The notes: a model not told the origin generated them from the letters alone. Counted from the first letter of the stretch, positions 1 to 9,371 are shown. The stretch: DNA of 64,000 nt from Saprospiraceae bacterium (GCA_016719855.1 JADJYH010000006.1:1-64000); one strand, 5' to 3'. Made by a program: numbers and translations.

Positions 1-44
1 AGGTAGCCAATAGTTGGTATTGCCCATTTTTGATGCAAAACCTT

Positions 45-52
45 TAACTTTG
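45..52 (+). promoter_or_regulatory. Bacteroidota -7 promoter element for the toxin-antitoxin pair
   Basis: TAACTTTG fits the Bacteroidota consensus TAnnTTTG. It ends nine bases before the ATG at 62, so the transcript would have almost no leader. Inferred from the match alone. Confidence 0.5.
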
Positions 53-61
53 GTAAAAAAT

Positions 62-277
62 ATGACTATGCATTCTTTATCATCTAAGTTGAGTCCACTC
101 CAATTGGAGCTACTCAAAGTCTATTCTTTCAATCCCTCGGAGGAAGACCTATTTGCCATCAAAAAAATGCTTGCAGCGTATTTTGCAAAAAAATTGGTGC
201 AGCGGGTGGACGAAGCAGTTGAACAACAAGGAATTACAGCAGGAACGCTTAATTCATGGTTAAATGAAAAGATGTAA
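62..277 (+). CDS. Antitoxin-like small protein of a PIN toxin pair
   Basis: A 71-residue, probably helical protein. It has no domain I can name, but its place directly before and overlapping a PIN-domain gene by 14 bases is the usual layout of a VapBC-type antitoxin. The C-terminal part (QQGITAGTLNSWLNEKM) would suit a short toxin-binding tail. I chose ATG 62 because the TAnnTTTG element ends at 52; ATG 68 is equally possible, and an in-frame start at 14 lies upstream of the promoter. The antitoxin role is inferred from context, not from a recognised DNA-binding fold. Confidence 0.6.
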   Translation: MTMHSLSSKLSPLQLELLKVYSFNPSEEDLFAIKKMLAAYFAKKLVQRVDEAVEQQGITAGTLNSWLNEKM

Positions 278-650
278 GGTAGTGCTTGACACCAACGTTT
301 TTTTGGTTTCGTTGCCTTCTCAGCATGAGTACCATTGGATATTCCAAGCAATCTTAAATGACCAACTTGACCTTTGTGTTTCAACAGAAATCCTATTCGA
401 ATACCAGGAAATCGTGCCCCAGCGGTACGGTTTGCAGGAAACCGATTCCACGCTTGATTTTCTTGTCTTCTTGCCAAACGTTCATCTTATAACTCCCTTT
501 TTCAAATATTTGCTCATTCCTGCTGACCCCAGCGATAACAAGTTTATCGAGTGTGCGCTAATGGGAGGAGCTGATTTCCTTGTGTCCAATGACCGCCATT
601 TCCAACAACTAAAAAGTTGGATTTCCTCCTTTAAACGTGGTTACTTATGA
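264..650 (+). CDS. PIN-domain ribonuclease toxin
   Basis: This 128-residue protein begins with the PIN-fold opening VVLDTNVFL, whose Asp is the first metal ligand. It continues with a central Glu (ILFEYQEI) and ends with DPSDNKFIECAL and GADFLVSNDRHF, which supply the remaining acidic residues. This is the 'putative toxin-antitoxin system toxin component, PIN family' pattern. PIN toxins are metal-dependent ribonucleases that cut tRNA, rRNA or mRNA. Its start overlaps the end of the upstream small gene, so the two are probably co-translated. All expected acidic residues are present, so it should be active. Confidence 0.82.
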   Translation: MKRCKVVLDTNVFLVSLPSQHEYHWIFQAILNDQLDLCVSTEILFEYQEIVPQRYGLQETDSTLDFLVFLPNVHLITPFFKYLLIPADPSDNKFIECALMGGADFLVSNDRHFQQLKSWISSFKRGYL

Positions 651-691
651 AGAATTCAAGGGTCTTTGGGAAGAAAAATAATCTTGTTACT

Positions 692-1769
692 ATGAAAAAA
701 TTGATTCAATTCCTCCCTTGCCTCGTGCTGTTTGTAACTTCTTGCAAGCAAGAAATCCATACCACTGCCTACCGCTCCATTGAGGGCAAAACGATGGGTA
801 CCTACTACCGGGTCACCTACCATGACAGCCTCGACCGGGACTTTTTCAAGTCCGTGGACTCGCTGCTAATTGCAGTGAACCACGAGATTTCGACCTACGA
901 GCCGAAGTCTACCGTCTCGCAGTTCAACCAAGCCGAGAGCAGCTTTTCGTTGGGGCTTAACTTCAAAGCATATGCTGACTGTGTGGCAAATCCGGCAGCT
1001 TGCGGGCAGGTAAAAAACTACCATTTTTTCAAAAACCTGCTGGCCGCACGGGTGGCAAACCAGCGCACCTGCCAAGCCTTCGACCCAACAGTCATGCCGC
1101 TGGTGAACTACTGGGGTTTCGGCTACACGCCGCACAAGCCCGTGGAAGAAACCGATAGCTTGATGGTTGACTCACTGCTGCAATTCATTGGTTTTCAAAA
1201 AGTTACGCAAGAAGATAGCGGCGGCTTTGTGGTGCTTCGCAAAGCTCAGCCGGGTGTCCAGCTCGACTTCGGCGGCACTGGCCAGGGTTACGGCATTGAC
1301 GCCGTGGCTGTTTTCCTCGAACTCAACGGCATCAAAAACTACCTCGTGGATATCGGCGGCGAGAGCAGGGCCAGGGGCAAAAATGCCAAGGGCGAGTGGT
1401 GGACCATCGGCATCAACACCCCTAAATCTGAGGCCGACCTGACGGATTTTACCCGAGTCATCAAACTCGAAAATAGGTCCGTCTCCACCTCCGGCAACTA
1501 CCGCAATTTTTTCGAAGTAAATGGCAGCAAATACAGCCATTTCATTGACCCCCGCACCGGATACCCGAAGCAGAGCAACCTGTTGAGTGCCTCCGTTTTT
1601 GGCAAGGATTGCCTCGAACCAGACGCGCTCGCCACCGGTTTCATGGTGCTCGGCCTGATGAAGCCTATGAGCTTGCCACCAACTGGAGGGCATCGAGGCG
1701 ATGTTTATTTATAGCGATGAAAAGGGAAATTTGCAGGTGAAAAGTACCCCGGGGGTGCCTGAACTGTGA
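692..1769 (+). CDS. apbE: FAD:protein FMN transferase (ApbE), frameshifted near its end
   Basis: ApbE moves FMN from FAD onto a Thr of target proteins such as RnfG, RnfD and NqrB/C. The start at 692 (MKKLIQFLPCLVLF) gives a signal peptide with lipobox VTSC, so it is a periplasmic lipoprotein. Family motifs are GKTMGTYYRVTY, FDPTVMPLVNYWGF, LDFGGTGQGYGID, LVDIGGE and DPRTGYP. The C-terminus is split by two one-base losses near 1657 and 1683. Read across frames it continues DEAYELAT then LEGIEAMFIYSDEKGNLQ and stops at 1769. Both breaks look like losses from short G or C runs, so the protein is probably intact in the cell. Likely substrates (RnfG and RnfD) are encoded in this window. Confidence 0.85.
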
Positions 1770-1783
1770 ACTGTGAACGGAGG
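1761..1783 (+). repeat. 7-base-period repeat arm, left (AACTGTG units)
   Basis: Three units AACTGTG-AACTGTG-AACGGAG overlap the reconstructed apbE stop codon. They are the inverse of the TTCAC-type units at 1941-1975, so the two sets form inverted arms about 160 bases apart. Confidence 0.6.
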
Positions 1784-1809
1784 GTTCTCCGCCTCTGCCA
1801 AAAATTTGG

Positions 1810-1896
1810 AAGGTTGACAATCCTGATAGCCATTGAAAAGGACTTGTCCTTCAAAGCGTCGGGTTTGTTTTTTCTTGCGTCGTCCAGTTTTCCCAT
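1810..1896 (-). pseudogene. N-terminal remnant of a four-helix-bundle (S23/Avd-like) protein
   Basis: From ATG 1896 the minus strand encodes 29 residues containing DALKDKSFSMAIRIVNL. This closely matches the opening of the small four-helix-bundle proteins found in rRNA intervening sequences and in many Bacteroidota genomes. The similarity stops at RIVNL, after which the frame runs into the 7-base repeats. The usual continuation of about 90 residues is missing, so this is a truncated relic lying between inverted repeat arms. The family call is from memory of its typical N-terminus. Confidence 0.5.
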
Positions 1897-1940
1897 ATCA
1901 ATTTCATAATTTTTGAACACTATCAAGGCATATCTCAATC

Positions 1941-1975
1941 GTTCACCGTTCAAAGTTCACAATTCACAGTTCAAC
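1941..1975 (+). repeat. 7-base-period repeat arm, right (GTTCACC units)
   Basis: Five seven-base units: GTTCACC, GTTCAAA, GTTCACA, ATTCACA, GTTCAAC. They are the inverse of the units at 1761-1783 and run into the stop codon of the methyltransferase gene at 1971. The same unit family occurs at 12339-12399. Confidence 0.65.
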
Positions 1976-2741
1976 ACCCCGTCTTACACCCCACCAAAAT
2001 CAGCCGGTCGGAACTGGCCTCATCGAAGGGGTCGAGCTTGTAGTTGCCGAAAGTTTTGGAGATTTTCAGTCCGGCTTTTGCGAACAGTTTTTCAAAATCA
2101 TATAGGGTAAACGCCCGCACCCGTTCGGTGAAATCGTAATGCTCACCCTTGTCCTCAAACTGGATATTTTTCAAGATATAGCACTGTTCGTCCACACTTC
2201 GGGTGATAATAAAAGTCACGCCGCCAACCTGTTTTACCTCTTCGTGCCGCAGGTTGCGAATGACCCTCTTTGAGTTGAAAAAATCGAGTACGAATTTGCC
2301 GTTTGGGCGTAGGCCTTTGGCGATGTTGGCAATGGTTTTCAGGTGGTCTTTCTCTGTTTCAAAATAACCGAAGCTGGTAAAAAAGTTGAAAATGTAATCG
2401 AAATAATTGATGCGGTAAGGTAGGCGCATATCGTGCTGGAAGAACGTAAGATGTTGGTTTTCAAACTTTTGTGCGAATCGAATGCTCTCCTCGGCAATGT
2501 CCAATCCGGTCACGTAGTATTGTTTTGAAGCGAGGTAACGGGAGTAGCGCCCCTTGCCGCAAGCGAGGTCGAGGATGGTAGCATCAGGGGCAGGCTGTAG
2601 TTCTTCGAGCAGACGGTCAATGAATTTTTTAACCTCTACTTCATCACGGTCTTTGTAAAGCAGGTGGTAATAGGGTGAGTTGAACCAGCCCTTGAACCAC
2701 TCCGGGTTTGCCTTGATGGCTGGCGCAGATTGTTTTTTCAT
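1971..2741 (-). CDS. Class I SAM-dependent methyltransferase
   Basis: A 256-residue methyltransferase. The SAM-binding motif I is ILDLACGKGRYS, followed by the acidic motif II VTGLDIAEESI, the motif III region FFQHDMRLPY and the post-motif NGKFVLDFFNSKRV. The substrate is unknown; small-molecule methyltransferases of this type are common in Bacteroidota. I chose ATG 2741 (MKKQSA) because the minus-strand promoter element TATCTTTG at 2758-2765 would place the transcript start close to the alternative ATG at 2753. It is divergent from the cysteine desulfurase, with both promoters packed into about 100 bases. Its last codons lie inside a 7-base repeat array. Confidence 0.8.
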   Translation of the reverse strand: MKKQSAPAIKANPEWFKGWFNSPYYHLLYKDRDEVEVKKFIDRLLEELQPAPDATILDLACGKGRYSRYLASKQYYVTGLDIAEESIRFAQKFENQHLTFFQHDMRLPYRINYFDYIFNFFTSFGYFETEKDHLKTIANIAKGLRPNGKFVLDFFNSKRVIRNLRHEEVKQVGGVTFIITRSVDEQCYILKNIQFEDKGEHYDFTERVRAFTLYDFEKLFAKAGLKISKTFGNYKLDPFDEASSDRLILVGCKTGC

Positions 2742-2757
2742 AGTTGCAAGCATGGGG

Positions 2758-2765
2758 CAAAGATA
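2758..2765 (-). promoter_or_regulatory. TAnnTTTG promoter element for the methyltransferase
   Basis: On the minus strand TATCTTTG matches the consensus exactly, 16 bases before ATG 2741. It is back to back with the plus-strand element at 2787. Confidence 0.5.
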
Positions 2766-2786
2766 GGCAGCCCGCAAAAGAATTTT

Positions 2787-2794
2787 TACTTTTG
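2787..2794 (+). promoter_or_regulatory. TAnnTTTG promoter element for the cysteine desulfurase
   Basis: TACTTTTG is an exact consensus match, 51 bases before ATG 2846, in the divergent intergenic region. Confidence 0.5.
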
Positions 2795-2845
2795 CGTTGT
2801 CCCTCCCAAAAAGATGTCCTGAGCAAAACAAAAAGTGAACAAAAT

Positions 2846-3996
2846 ATGCGAATCTACCTCGACAACGCCGCAACAACTGCACTCCGGGAAGAAGTCATCG
2901 AAGCCATGACGAAAGTAATGCAGGAGCAATACGGCAACCCATCCAGCATCCATGCCGACGGCAGGGCCATGCGGGCCATCATCGAAGAAGCGAGAAAAAA
3001 AGTTGCCAAACTTATTGGTGCATCCATCGCCGAAATATTTTTCACCTCCGGCGGCACCGAAAGCAACAACATGGCCATCAAATGCGCCGTGCGCGATCTT
3101 TGGTGCGCCGCATTATCAGCTCGCCCACGGAGCACCACTGTGTGCTGCATTCCCTTGAATCCGTTGAACATCAAGGAGTTGTGATTGAAATGCTGCGGGT
3201 GGATGAACGTGGTCATGTTGACTACGACCAATTGGAAGAACTGCTGCAGAACGACCTGGGCACGAAGACCCTCGTCAGCCTGATGCACGCCAACAACGAA
3301 ATTGGGACGGTGAGCGACATGGAACGCATCAGCCGACTCTGCGAGAACTACGGTGCGCTCTACCATTCAGATACCGTGCAGACGATGGGGCATTTTCCCT
3401 TCAATGTTTCCAAAACGAAAATCCATTTCCTGAGCGGCGGCGGCCATAAGTTCCATGGCCCGAAGGGCGCCGGGTTCATCTACATCAACAGCGAGGCGCA
3501 GCTCAAGCCCTTCATTGACGGCGGCGGCCAGGAGCGCAACATGCGGGGAGGTACTGAGAATGTGTACGGCATCGCAGGCCTTGCCAAAGCCTTAGAACTT
3601 GCCTGCGAAAACATGGCGGAGTACCGCCAGCAAATCGAGGAAGTTCGCAGCTATTTTAAGGAAAAGCTCGCAGAAAACTTCGAGGACATCCAGTTCAATG
3701 GCGACTACGATGGCGACTACCTGTACACGGTGTTGAGTGTCTCTTTCCCGTATTCGCCGAAGTCAGAGTTGCTGCTGCTTCACTTGGATATTGCCGGTAT
3801 CAGCGCCTCAGGCGGTAGCGCCTGTAGCTCTGGGGCGGAGGCTGGCTCGCACGTGCTGGCGGCGCTCGGTGCCGACTCGAAGCGTAAGACGATCAGGTTT
3901 TCGTTCTCGCACTTTAATACAAAGGAAGAGATTGATGTGGTAGTACAAAAAATGCAAGGAATCCTTCCGCAAGTGAAGTCAATGGCAGAAGCATGA
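2846..3996 (+). CDS. Cysteine desulfurase (NifS/IscS family), one frameshift
   Basis: This PLP enzyme takes sulfur from cysteine for Fe-S cluster assembly and tRNA thiolation. It starts at ATG 2846 with MRIYLDNAATT and the hallmark FFTSGGTESNNMAIK. After a one-base loss near 3103 it continues ISSPTEHHCVLHSLE, NNEIGTV, the PLP-lysine motif GGGHKFHGPKGAGF, the RGGTENV motif and the catalytic Cys loop SGGSACSSGAE. The full length of about 383 residues is normal. The break is a missing base in CTTTGGTGCG and all motifs lie in one frame or the other, so I read it as a sequence error. Two ferredoxin-rich enzymes and the thiouridylase MnmA in this window need such a sulfur donor. Confidence 0.88.
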
Positions 3997-5004
3997 ACAT
4001 GGGTAATAGCTACGCAGCGGGCGACAATTGAATGGTAGGCGTGTGGTCCTGGCTAAGTGTCAATATTTCAAAGGAGATGTGGCTCGACTTACCCAACACC
4101 ATTTTTCTAACCCTATTTCCCCAGTGCTCATCCATTTAATGAGACTGCTCATACATTCAAAGCATTTGTTCGTACTGAATCAATGCAACACAGCAGCGAT
4201 TAGTCGTAACTTAGCGGCAGGGAAAAAGGTACTTTTACCGAAAAAGTAGTTCGATGCTGATTTCATGAAATGGTTTGCAAAGAAGAAACCACCGAAGCAA
4301 TTGAAATACAAACGGTGTTTGAAAAAAGCGCAAAAAGAAAAACGGGAAGTACAACCCATTGGTAGTAACTTCAGGTCTTTATGCAACGAAAGTGTCCGAA
4401 AGACGAAGTTTGTACCAAGACTAAATGATGTTTTAGGCCGCTTGATTAAAATTTACCATTTTATGATAGTTTTGTCCTAATTACGAGCTTGATTTGAGTC
4501 TAACTTTGCATTTTAGCACCTTAAAAACCAAAAGATGAAAACCAAAAAATCTTGTTTTATCCAACCTGTTGAAACTGGTATTTATGCACTAAATTGTTAC
4601 TTCCATGTTTTCCATCCTGTATGGGATTGCTACTAACGGAATTATTCGGGTCTGAAGGAAAAGCAGGCAAAGCTCGGGAAGCAAAATGAGAAACCAGTTT
4701 TAATGACAAGCCACTACCGCAAGTGGCTGTTACCCAATCCAACAAATTTACATTAAACAACTAATCAGGCAATGCGCTCTATTTAGGGACGGCTTGTAAA
4801 AAGGTACCTACTCTGTGCACCGCTGAATGCTTGCACTTGAGCCGAGGCAGTAAGTGCTCAGGTTCATTGAAAAGCAATTCCGCAGTGCACCCTGTGAATT
4901 GTTCTTTGTAAAAGTAGTATTGACAATTGGCCTTCCAATGAGGGCTAACTAGGCCGGATTGGCAAGCGCTCATTTCAATATTAACCACATAAACACCACC
5001 AAAA
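3997..5004 (+). other. 1 kb without a convincing gene
   Basis: No frame of useful length resembles a known protein. A consensus TAACTTTG element at 4501-4508 is followed by a 33-codon frame at 4535-4636 (MKTKKSCFIQPVETG...). It is Cys-rich but has no recognisable leader or domain. It could be a small peptide gene, a broken gene, or the 5' leader of the regulator that starts at 5005. Confidence 0.4.
4501..4508 (+). promoter_or_regulatory. TAnnTTTG promoter element
   Basis: TAACTTTG, an exact consensus match 27 bases before a 33-codon frame at 4535 and about 500 bases before the regulator at 5005. Which of the two it serves is unclear. Confidence 0.4.
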
Positions 5005-6654
5005 ATGAAAACAAGCCGAAGTTCAAACCCCGGGATATGGCCCGCTAGGGACCAGTTGAGGGCTATTTGGGAATTGAAACCCTTATTCCCCAAAAGCAAT
5101 GAAAACCCTGGAGAACTTAGTGAAAAACACATCCCATGCATTCCACCTACTGGGGAAAAGTCCAGCCTCAATAGCTTCCTAAAGATTTTTATACACACAC
5201 AAAAATGCTTGGTGCCGCTTATAATACCGGCCACCACACAAGCATGGTTAGTAATCATCTGTATTGTACTTCTGCTGGCCATTTTGGCCTACCTTTCCTT
5301 CAGGCTTTACCGTAGTAATATCGAACGAAAGCAGCAAGATGCAGTACGGAGGAAACTGAAAGAGGCGAACGAATTCAAAAGCAGGGTTTTAGATGGCATC
5401 ACGCAAGACTTCCGAGCATCCCTGTTGCAATCATTGGAGATTGCCGAGCAGTCAATTGACAATTCGGAGGAACTGTGCAAGGAAGAGCTGTTGGCTCGGA
5501 TTCAACGCTTAAAGAGAATCGGACAGCGTATGTTTCAATTGGCTGACCAGGCCCTTGACCTCCGCAATCTGGAGTTGGGCCAGATGGACGTGAAGCTGGA
5601 GACAGGTGATATTGTTCAATTTTTACAGCAAATCACCAGTAGCTTCGAACCATTGGCAACCAAGAAAAGCATACAACTTTCATTTCTCACAGAAATGGGG
5701 TCGCTGATTATGGACTATGACCAGGATAAAATCTGCAAGATACTGTCGAATCTTTTGTCCAACGCCTTCCATGCCACCCCAGAACATGGCAGGGTATGCG
5801 TCTGCCTGCGGCAAAAACATGGTCAGCTATATATTAAGGTGAAGGATACTGGCGAGGGAATTCCAAACAATCAGCTTCCCCTTATATTCGACAGGATTCA
5901 AATGAACCACTGTGTTGGCAACGGCATAGCCGCAAATAATGGTTTGTTATTGGTGAAAGAGCTTGCCAAGCTGCTTGGAGGGGAAACCACGGTTCGCAGC
6001 ATGACGAATGTGGGCACTGTATTTTGTGTCCGATTGCAGGTTCAGCGAGGCAACGGCGCAATACCATTAAGGCAACTTGATGACCAATTTGGTTTGCATC
6101 CTGCTCCAGCATTGGAGGAACCGTTTAAGGAAGCAAGCCCCCATAATGGCAATAAAATATACTCGGATTTTGACGTGCAAATTGAGAACGTCTTCTATCA
6201 GAAAGTGCTGAACATCATAGATAAGCACCTGGATGATACCAACTTCAATGTGGAAGTGCTTTGCCGGGAATTGAACATCAGCTATTCCCAGCTACAACGG
6301 AAAATTTCAAGGGTTACCGATAAATCGCCCAATAATATCATCAGGGAATCGAGGCTGCAAAAAGCCCTGAGCCTCCTTCATAACCCAAATATCAACATTG
6401 GCGAGATAGCATTTCAGACTGGTTTCGCTGACCCTTCTTACTTTACTAGGATATTTACCCGGGAATTCGGCATGCCGCCATCGGAGTATAGGGACAAAAG
6501 TTATAGCACGTTATCAGGCGTGTCATTTTGTCCAAGCCTAGTAAATAATTTCCTGAACATGGGTGGCAAATGGTGGATTTACAATAAAGTGGTGAGTGAA
6601 TTATTATTCAAAATTAAGCTAAATCGCAGTAAATCAATGGTTTATGATTATTGA
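5005..6654 (+). CDS. Histidine-kinase-like/AraC fusion regulator lacking the phospho-His and receiver
   Basis: A 549-residue membrane protein. One transmembrane helix (about 79-100, WLVIICIVLLLAILAYL) is followed by a dimerisation helix pair. Next come a GHKL ATPase with N-box NLLSNAFHATPEHG and G-box KDTGEGIPNNQ (about 240-350), and a C-terminal AraC-type double helix-turn-helix (about 400-500: VEVLCRELNISYSQLQRKI, GEIAFQTGFADPSYFTRIF). The dimerisation segment reads SRVLDGITQDFRASL where active kinases have T-H-E-F-R-T-P-L, so Gln replaces the phospho-accepting His. There is no receiver domain and no periplasmic sensor beyond about 75 residues. It resembles a shortened hybrid two-component regulator. 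It probably controls the secreted-protein genes just downstream. Confidence 0.78.
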   Translation: MKTSRSSNPGIWPARDQLRAIWELKPLFPKSNENPGELSEKHIPCIPPTGEKSSLNSFLKIFIHTQKCLVPLIIPATTQAWLVIICIVLLLAILAYLSFRLYRSNIERKQQDAVRRKLKEANEFKSRVLDGITQDFRASLLQSLEIAEQSIDNSEELCKEELLARIQRLKRIGQRMFQLADQALDLRNLELGQMDVKLETGDIVQFLQQITSSFEPLATKKSIQLSFLTEMGSLIMDYDQDKICKILSNLLSNAFHATPEHGRVCVCLRQKHGQLYIKVKDTGEGIPNNQLPLIFDRIQMNHCVGNGIAANNGLLLVKELAKLLGGETTVRSMTNVGTVFCVRLQVQRGNGAIPLRQLDDQFGLHPAPALEEPFKEASPHNGNKIYSDFDVQIENVFYQKVLNIIDKHLDDTNFNVEVLCRELNISYSQLQRKISRVTDKSPNNIIRESRLQKALSLLHNPNINIGEIAFQTGFADPSYFTRIFTREFGMPPSEYRDKSYSTLSGVSFCPSLVNNFLNMGGKWWIYNKVVSELLFKIKLNRSKSMVYDY

Positions 6655-6781
6655 TAAATAAGTGCAAAAAAATGTAAAAATTGTCCTAACCATTTGAAAT
6701 TAATTGCCTTGATTTTTGCATCAACCATTAATACAGAATAAAAAGACCCCAAATTTTTTACAACCATTAAAAAAGAAGACC

Positions 6782-7213
6782 ATGAAAACAATGATGTTCC
6801 TACCATTAACAATTGCTTATTTACTAGATTTTGCTGGCTTAAGTGCCCAACCCGAGCCAACGTTGACCTTGGTGACTACGATTGACCCGAAAGTGTGCAC
6901 GAGCGTACTATTCGAGCCTGAAGGTGGCCTCGATGTGACCTATTGGAAAAGTGATTATATACAGGTAACGATTAAGGTTGAAGGTAATGGCTTCAACCGA
7001 CAACAAGTTAAAGCGCTTATCCCATCTGGAATTTTCAAGATTGAGCAGTTTTATGAAGCAACCCAACTTAGGTTGACGATGCCTGGACTGAACAAAAAAG
7101 TAACTATCAACGGGGAAAAAGTGATGGAGAAGGTAAGTTTTGTAGTTAACCTCCCTTCCACCATGAGCTTGCGTAGTAAAACCAACGCCACACCCGTGTC
7201 CTCAGTTCAATAA
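6782..7213 (+). CDS. Secreted protein of unknown function
   Basis: The 143-residue product starts at ATG 6782 with a signal peptide (MKTMMFLPLTIAYLLDFAGLSAQ, cleaved after SAQ). The mature part is beta-rich: VTYWKSDYIQVTIKVEGN, LRLTMPG and VSFVVNLPSTMSL. Alternating hydrophobic strands with 'VxYWxSDxIxVxIK' recall GIN-domain proteins, but the Gly-Ser-Gly repeats are missing, so this is only a resemblance. It is the first gene after the regulator at 5005, in the same direction. Confidence 0.65.
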   Translation: MKTMMFLPLTIAYLLDFAGLSAQPEPTLTLVTTIDPKVCTSVLFEPEGGLDVTYWKSDYIQVTIKVEGNGFNRQQVKALIPSGIFKIEQFYEATQLRLTMPGLNKKVTINGEKVMEKVSFVVNLPSTMSLRSKTNATPVSSVQ

Positions 7214-7456
7214 TATTTTAGACGCATGTTAGCCTTAATCGCAATCATGAATCAGTAATTGAGGAAGCGGGTTGTCCGAAATTCCAGTTGTTAAAAGGGG
7301 CTTCTGAACTCGAAGGAGGATATGACGCCAGCGGGTTTTATAAACCACTTTTGTAGAAAGTTAACTGATTTAACCCATATACTATGTGGGCCTAAATTGT
7401 ATAGTAAGAGATTGAAGCTTTATTAATCAAATTTATTCACCTTAAATAATGAACCA

Positions 7457-8238
7457 ATGAAAAAGCAATTTTTTGTATTCATGTTTTTAACTTCTATGCT
7501 GAGTTTCGTACTCCATTTGAAAGTCTCAGCTAATGTTTTGACCTTTCACCATGGTGGGTATGGTAGCTCTTTTTTATGGCAAACTATGACGCCATAGGTG
7601 GTACAATTGCCGATGCGTACGACGAGGGAGACAACCCCGGTAAGAAAAAGGCTCGCAAGAAGGTTTCCAGAAGGAAATGCGTCTATTGTCGGCCAATGCG
7701 TGAGTTTGAAAAAGGGCAGTGGGAAGCCAACTTCAGTGGTGGCCTTGTACCTACTTACCTAATGGACAAAGCCACTACCATAATTCCTCCATTGAATATT
7801 GGAGCCGAGTACAGGATTAACGAAAAGTTCAGCATTGGCGCTACGCTGGGCAATTCTGTTTCCAAATCCCAGCCACAGTCGATATCTGAAGGTGTTCTAG
7901 CCACTTGGACCAACTCGCATTTCGTCCTCGGCTTGCGCCCTGGGATTCATGTAACCCGCATTGAGAACTGGGATTTCTATGGGGGGTTCTCCATCGGCCT
8001 CAATTATTCAAATATCAACGGCAAGGTTATCGAAAACATCAACGGCAGTGCTGCTGCGTCCAGATTTGACCTTAATGAAATGGAGGGCCACCTCGGCATT
8101 CGGCAGCATGTGCTCTCTCCTTCCTTTTTTGGATACACAGGCGTTAAGTACGTGATTAATCCAAAGTGGTTGGCGCACACTGAAATTGGGTTTGGCATCT
8201 CATTTTTCAGTATCGGTGTTGATTACCTGCTGAATTAA
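7457..8238 (+). CDS. Outer-membrane beta-barrel-like protein, frameshifted after the signal peptide
   Basis: The signal peptide starts at ATG 7457 (MKKQFFVFMFLTSMLSFVLHLKVSA). The body is in another frame from about 7576, joined at the T6 run at 7570-7575, so the joined protein reads GGYGSS then NYDAIGGTIADAYDEGD. A basic linker with CVYC precedes alternating amphipathic strands (IGAEYRINEKFSIGATLG, HFVLGLRPGIHVTRI, FYGGFSIGLNYS) and the protein ends VDYLLN. This pattern suits a porin-family 8-strand barrel. The frame break is most simply a one-base homopolymer loss. It belongs to the run of secreted genes behind the AraC-type regulator. Confidence 0.7.
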
Positions 8239-8419
8239 TAATTTACTCTCATACTGCTGGATGCTGGTTTACTATAAGATTATCTTATCTCGTCTAAAAC
8301 CAGCACAGGTGCGGCACCTTTTTAACTAGGGAAATGAAAACAATGGGCGATAATCAATTGGTTATTCAATTGCTGAAAGCGCCTTTGTTTAATATTCCTT
8401 CATAAAAAACCATGACCAA

Positions 8420-8770
8420 ATGAAAACATATTTCATCGTTTTAACACTGAGCCTCATGTTCACAGCATGCCAGGGTCTTCAAGAGGAAGCACTGCCAATT
8501 AAACAAGTTTCCAGAAACATTGATGTAATGGCGATTGATAATGGCGATATAAACAACTTATGCAACGGCTATCCATCGTGTAACCCGTTTATTGAGGACT
8601 ATGGCGCTGAACTACAGGAATTGGCAAACCAAACGTGTTTGCCTGCCTCATCCTGTGCAACTTGCTGCATGTCCAACTCGTTGGTAGAAGTTACATTTTA
8701 TGTGGAGCCAGATTCAAGCGTCTGCCCAAAAGTGCTAATGTATTCTGATGCTGCCGACCCTGGATTATAG
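8420..8770 (+). CDS. Small Cys-rich lipoprotein, unknown function
   Basis: The 116-residue product has a signal peptide and lipobox FTAC at about residue 17, so it is lipid-anchored. The mature protein has eight further Cys residues, including CNGYPSC and SSCATCCMSN. These could form disulfides in the periplasm or bind metal. I know no family for it. It is the third secreted-protein gene of this cluster. Confidence 0.65.
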   Translation: MKTYFIVLTLSLMFTACQGLQEEALPIKQVSRNIDVMAIDNGDINNLCNGYPSCNPFIEDYGAELQELANQTCLPASSCATCCMSNSLVEVTFYVEPDSSVCPKVLMYSDAADPGL

Positions 8771-8893
8771 GCCAGTTTTATACAACCTGCAAAAGGGCAG
8801 ATACTAATAAACATCCTTTTCTGCATAGTGTCAACCTTATACATGACATTAGAGCTTGAAGATTTGCCATTGTTCAACCAAAATAATTGCCTT

Positions 8894-9277
8894 ATGAAAA
8901 AGTCAATAAAATTCCGTTTTGTCATTATGTTCAGCCTATTAAGCGCAGCTTTACTTTTAGCCATCGAATTGGTTGCGCAGTCTGAAAATAACAGTTCATT
9001 TGAACAGAAAACAGGTGCAAAAATTAACAACTTGTTCGACTATAACATAATTTCATCATTCTGTTATGCGGATGGTTTATCCTTAGGCGTCAACATCGCC
9101 TATCCTAAAAAATACACCTACCTGTGGGAAATAAACGGTGGGCCAGGTGGCCATAATATAACGGTGGATTGTGTTTGTGGGAGCTACGCCAAGATCCGAG
9201 TCATGCGCTTGTCCGATGGGCTACAAGTAAGTAAAATCATTTTCTTGCCAAAATGCAAGGAAGCTGGTGCGAATTGA
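8894..9277 (+). CDS. Small secreted protein with Cys residues, unknown function
   Basis: The start at ATG 8894 (MKKSIKFRFVIMF) gives a clear signal peptide ending LVAQS; the frame is open further upstream without a signal. The mature 95 residues contain YTYLWEINGGPGGHNITVDCVCGSYAKIRV, a strand pattern like a PKD/Ig-like fold, and end with LPKCKE. It is preceded by AATTGCCTTATGAAAAAG, similar to leaders seen at other starts in this window. Confidence 0.6.
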   Translation: MKKSIKFRFVIMFSLLSAALLLAIELVAQSENNSSFEQKTGAKINNLFDYNIISSFCYADGLSLGVNIAYPKKYTYLWEINGGPGGHNITVDCVCGSYAKIRVMRLSDGLQVSKIIFLPKCKEAGAN

Positions 9278-9303
9278 GCACTGCATGAGCTGTAACGGTG
9301 CGA

Positions 9304-9336
9304 AGCGATACGATTGCAATGAGCAATCGTATCGCT
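9304..9336. terminator. Perfect 14-bp hairpin after the secreted-protein gene
   Basis: AGCGATACGATTGC and its exact complement flank a five-base loop (AATGA). It lies 27 bases after the stop of the gene ending at 9277. There is no strong T-run, so termination is likely but not certain. Confidence 0.5.
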
Positions 9337-9371
9337 GTTGCTAAATCTTAAATTTCAATCCAAGAATTCAA

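Noticed and set aside
1705..1953. Complete 82-codon protein on the minus strand
   Set aside because: Only the 29 codons from ATG 1896 resemble a protein family; the remainder is repeat and apbE antisense.
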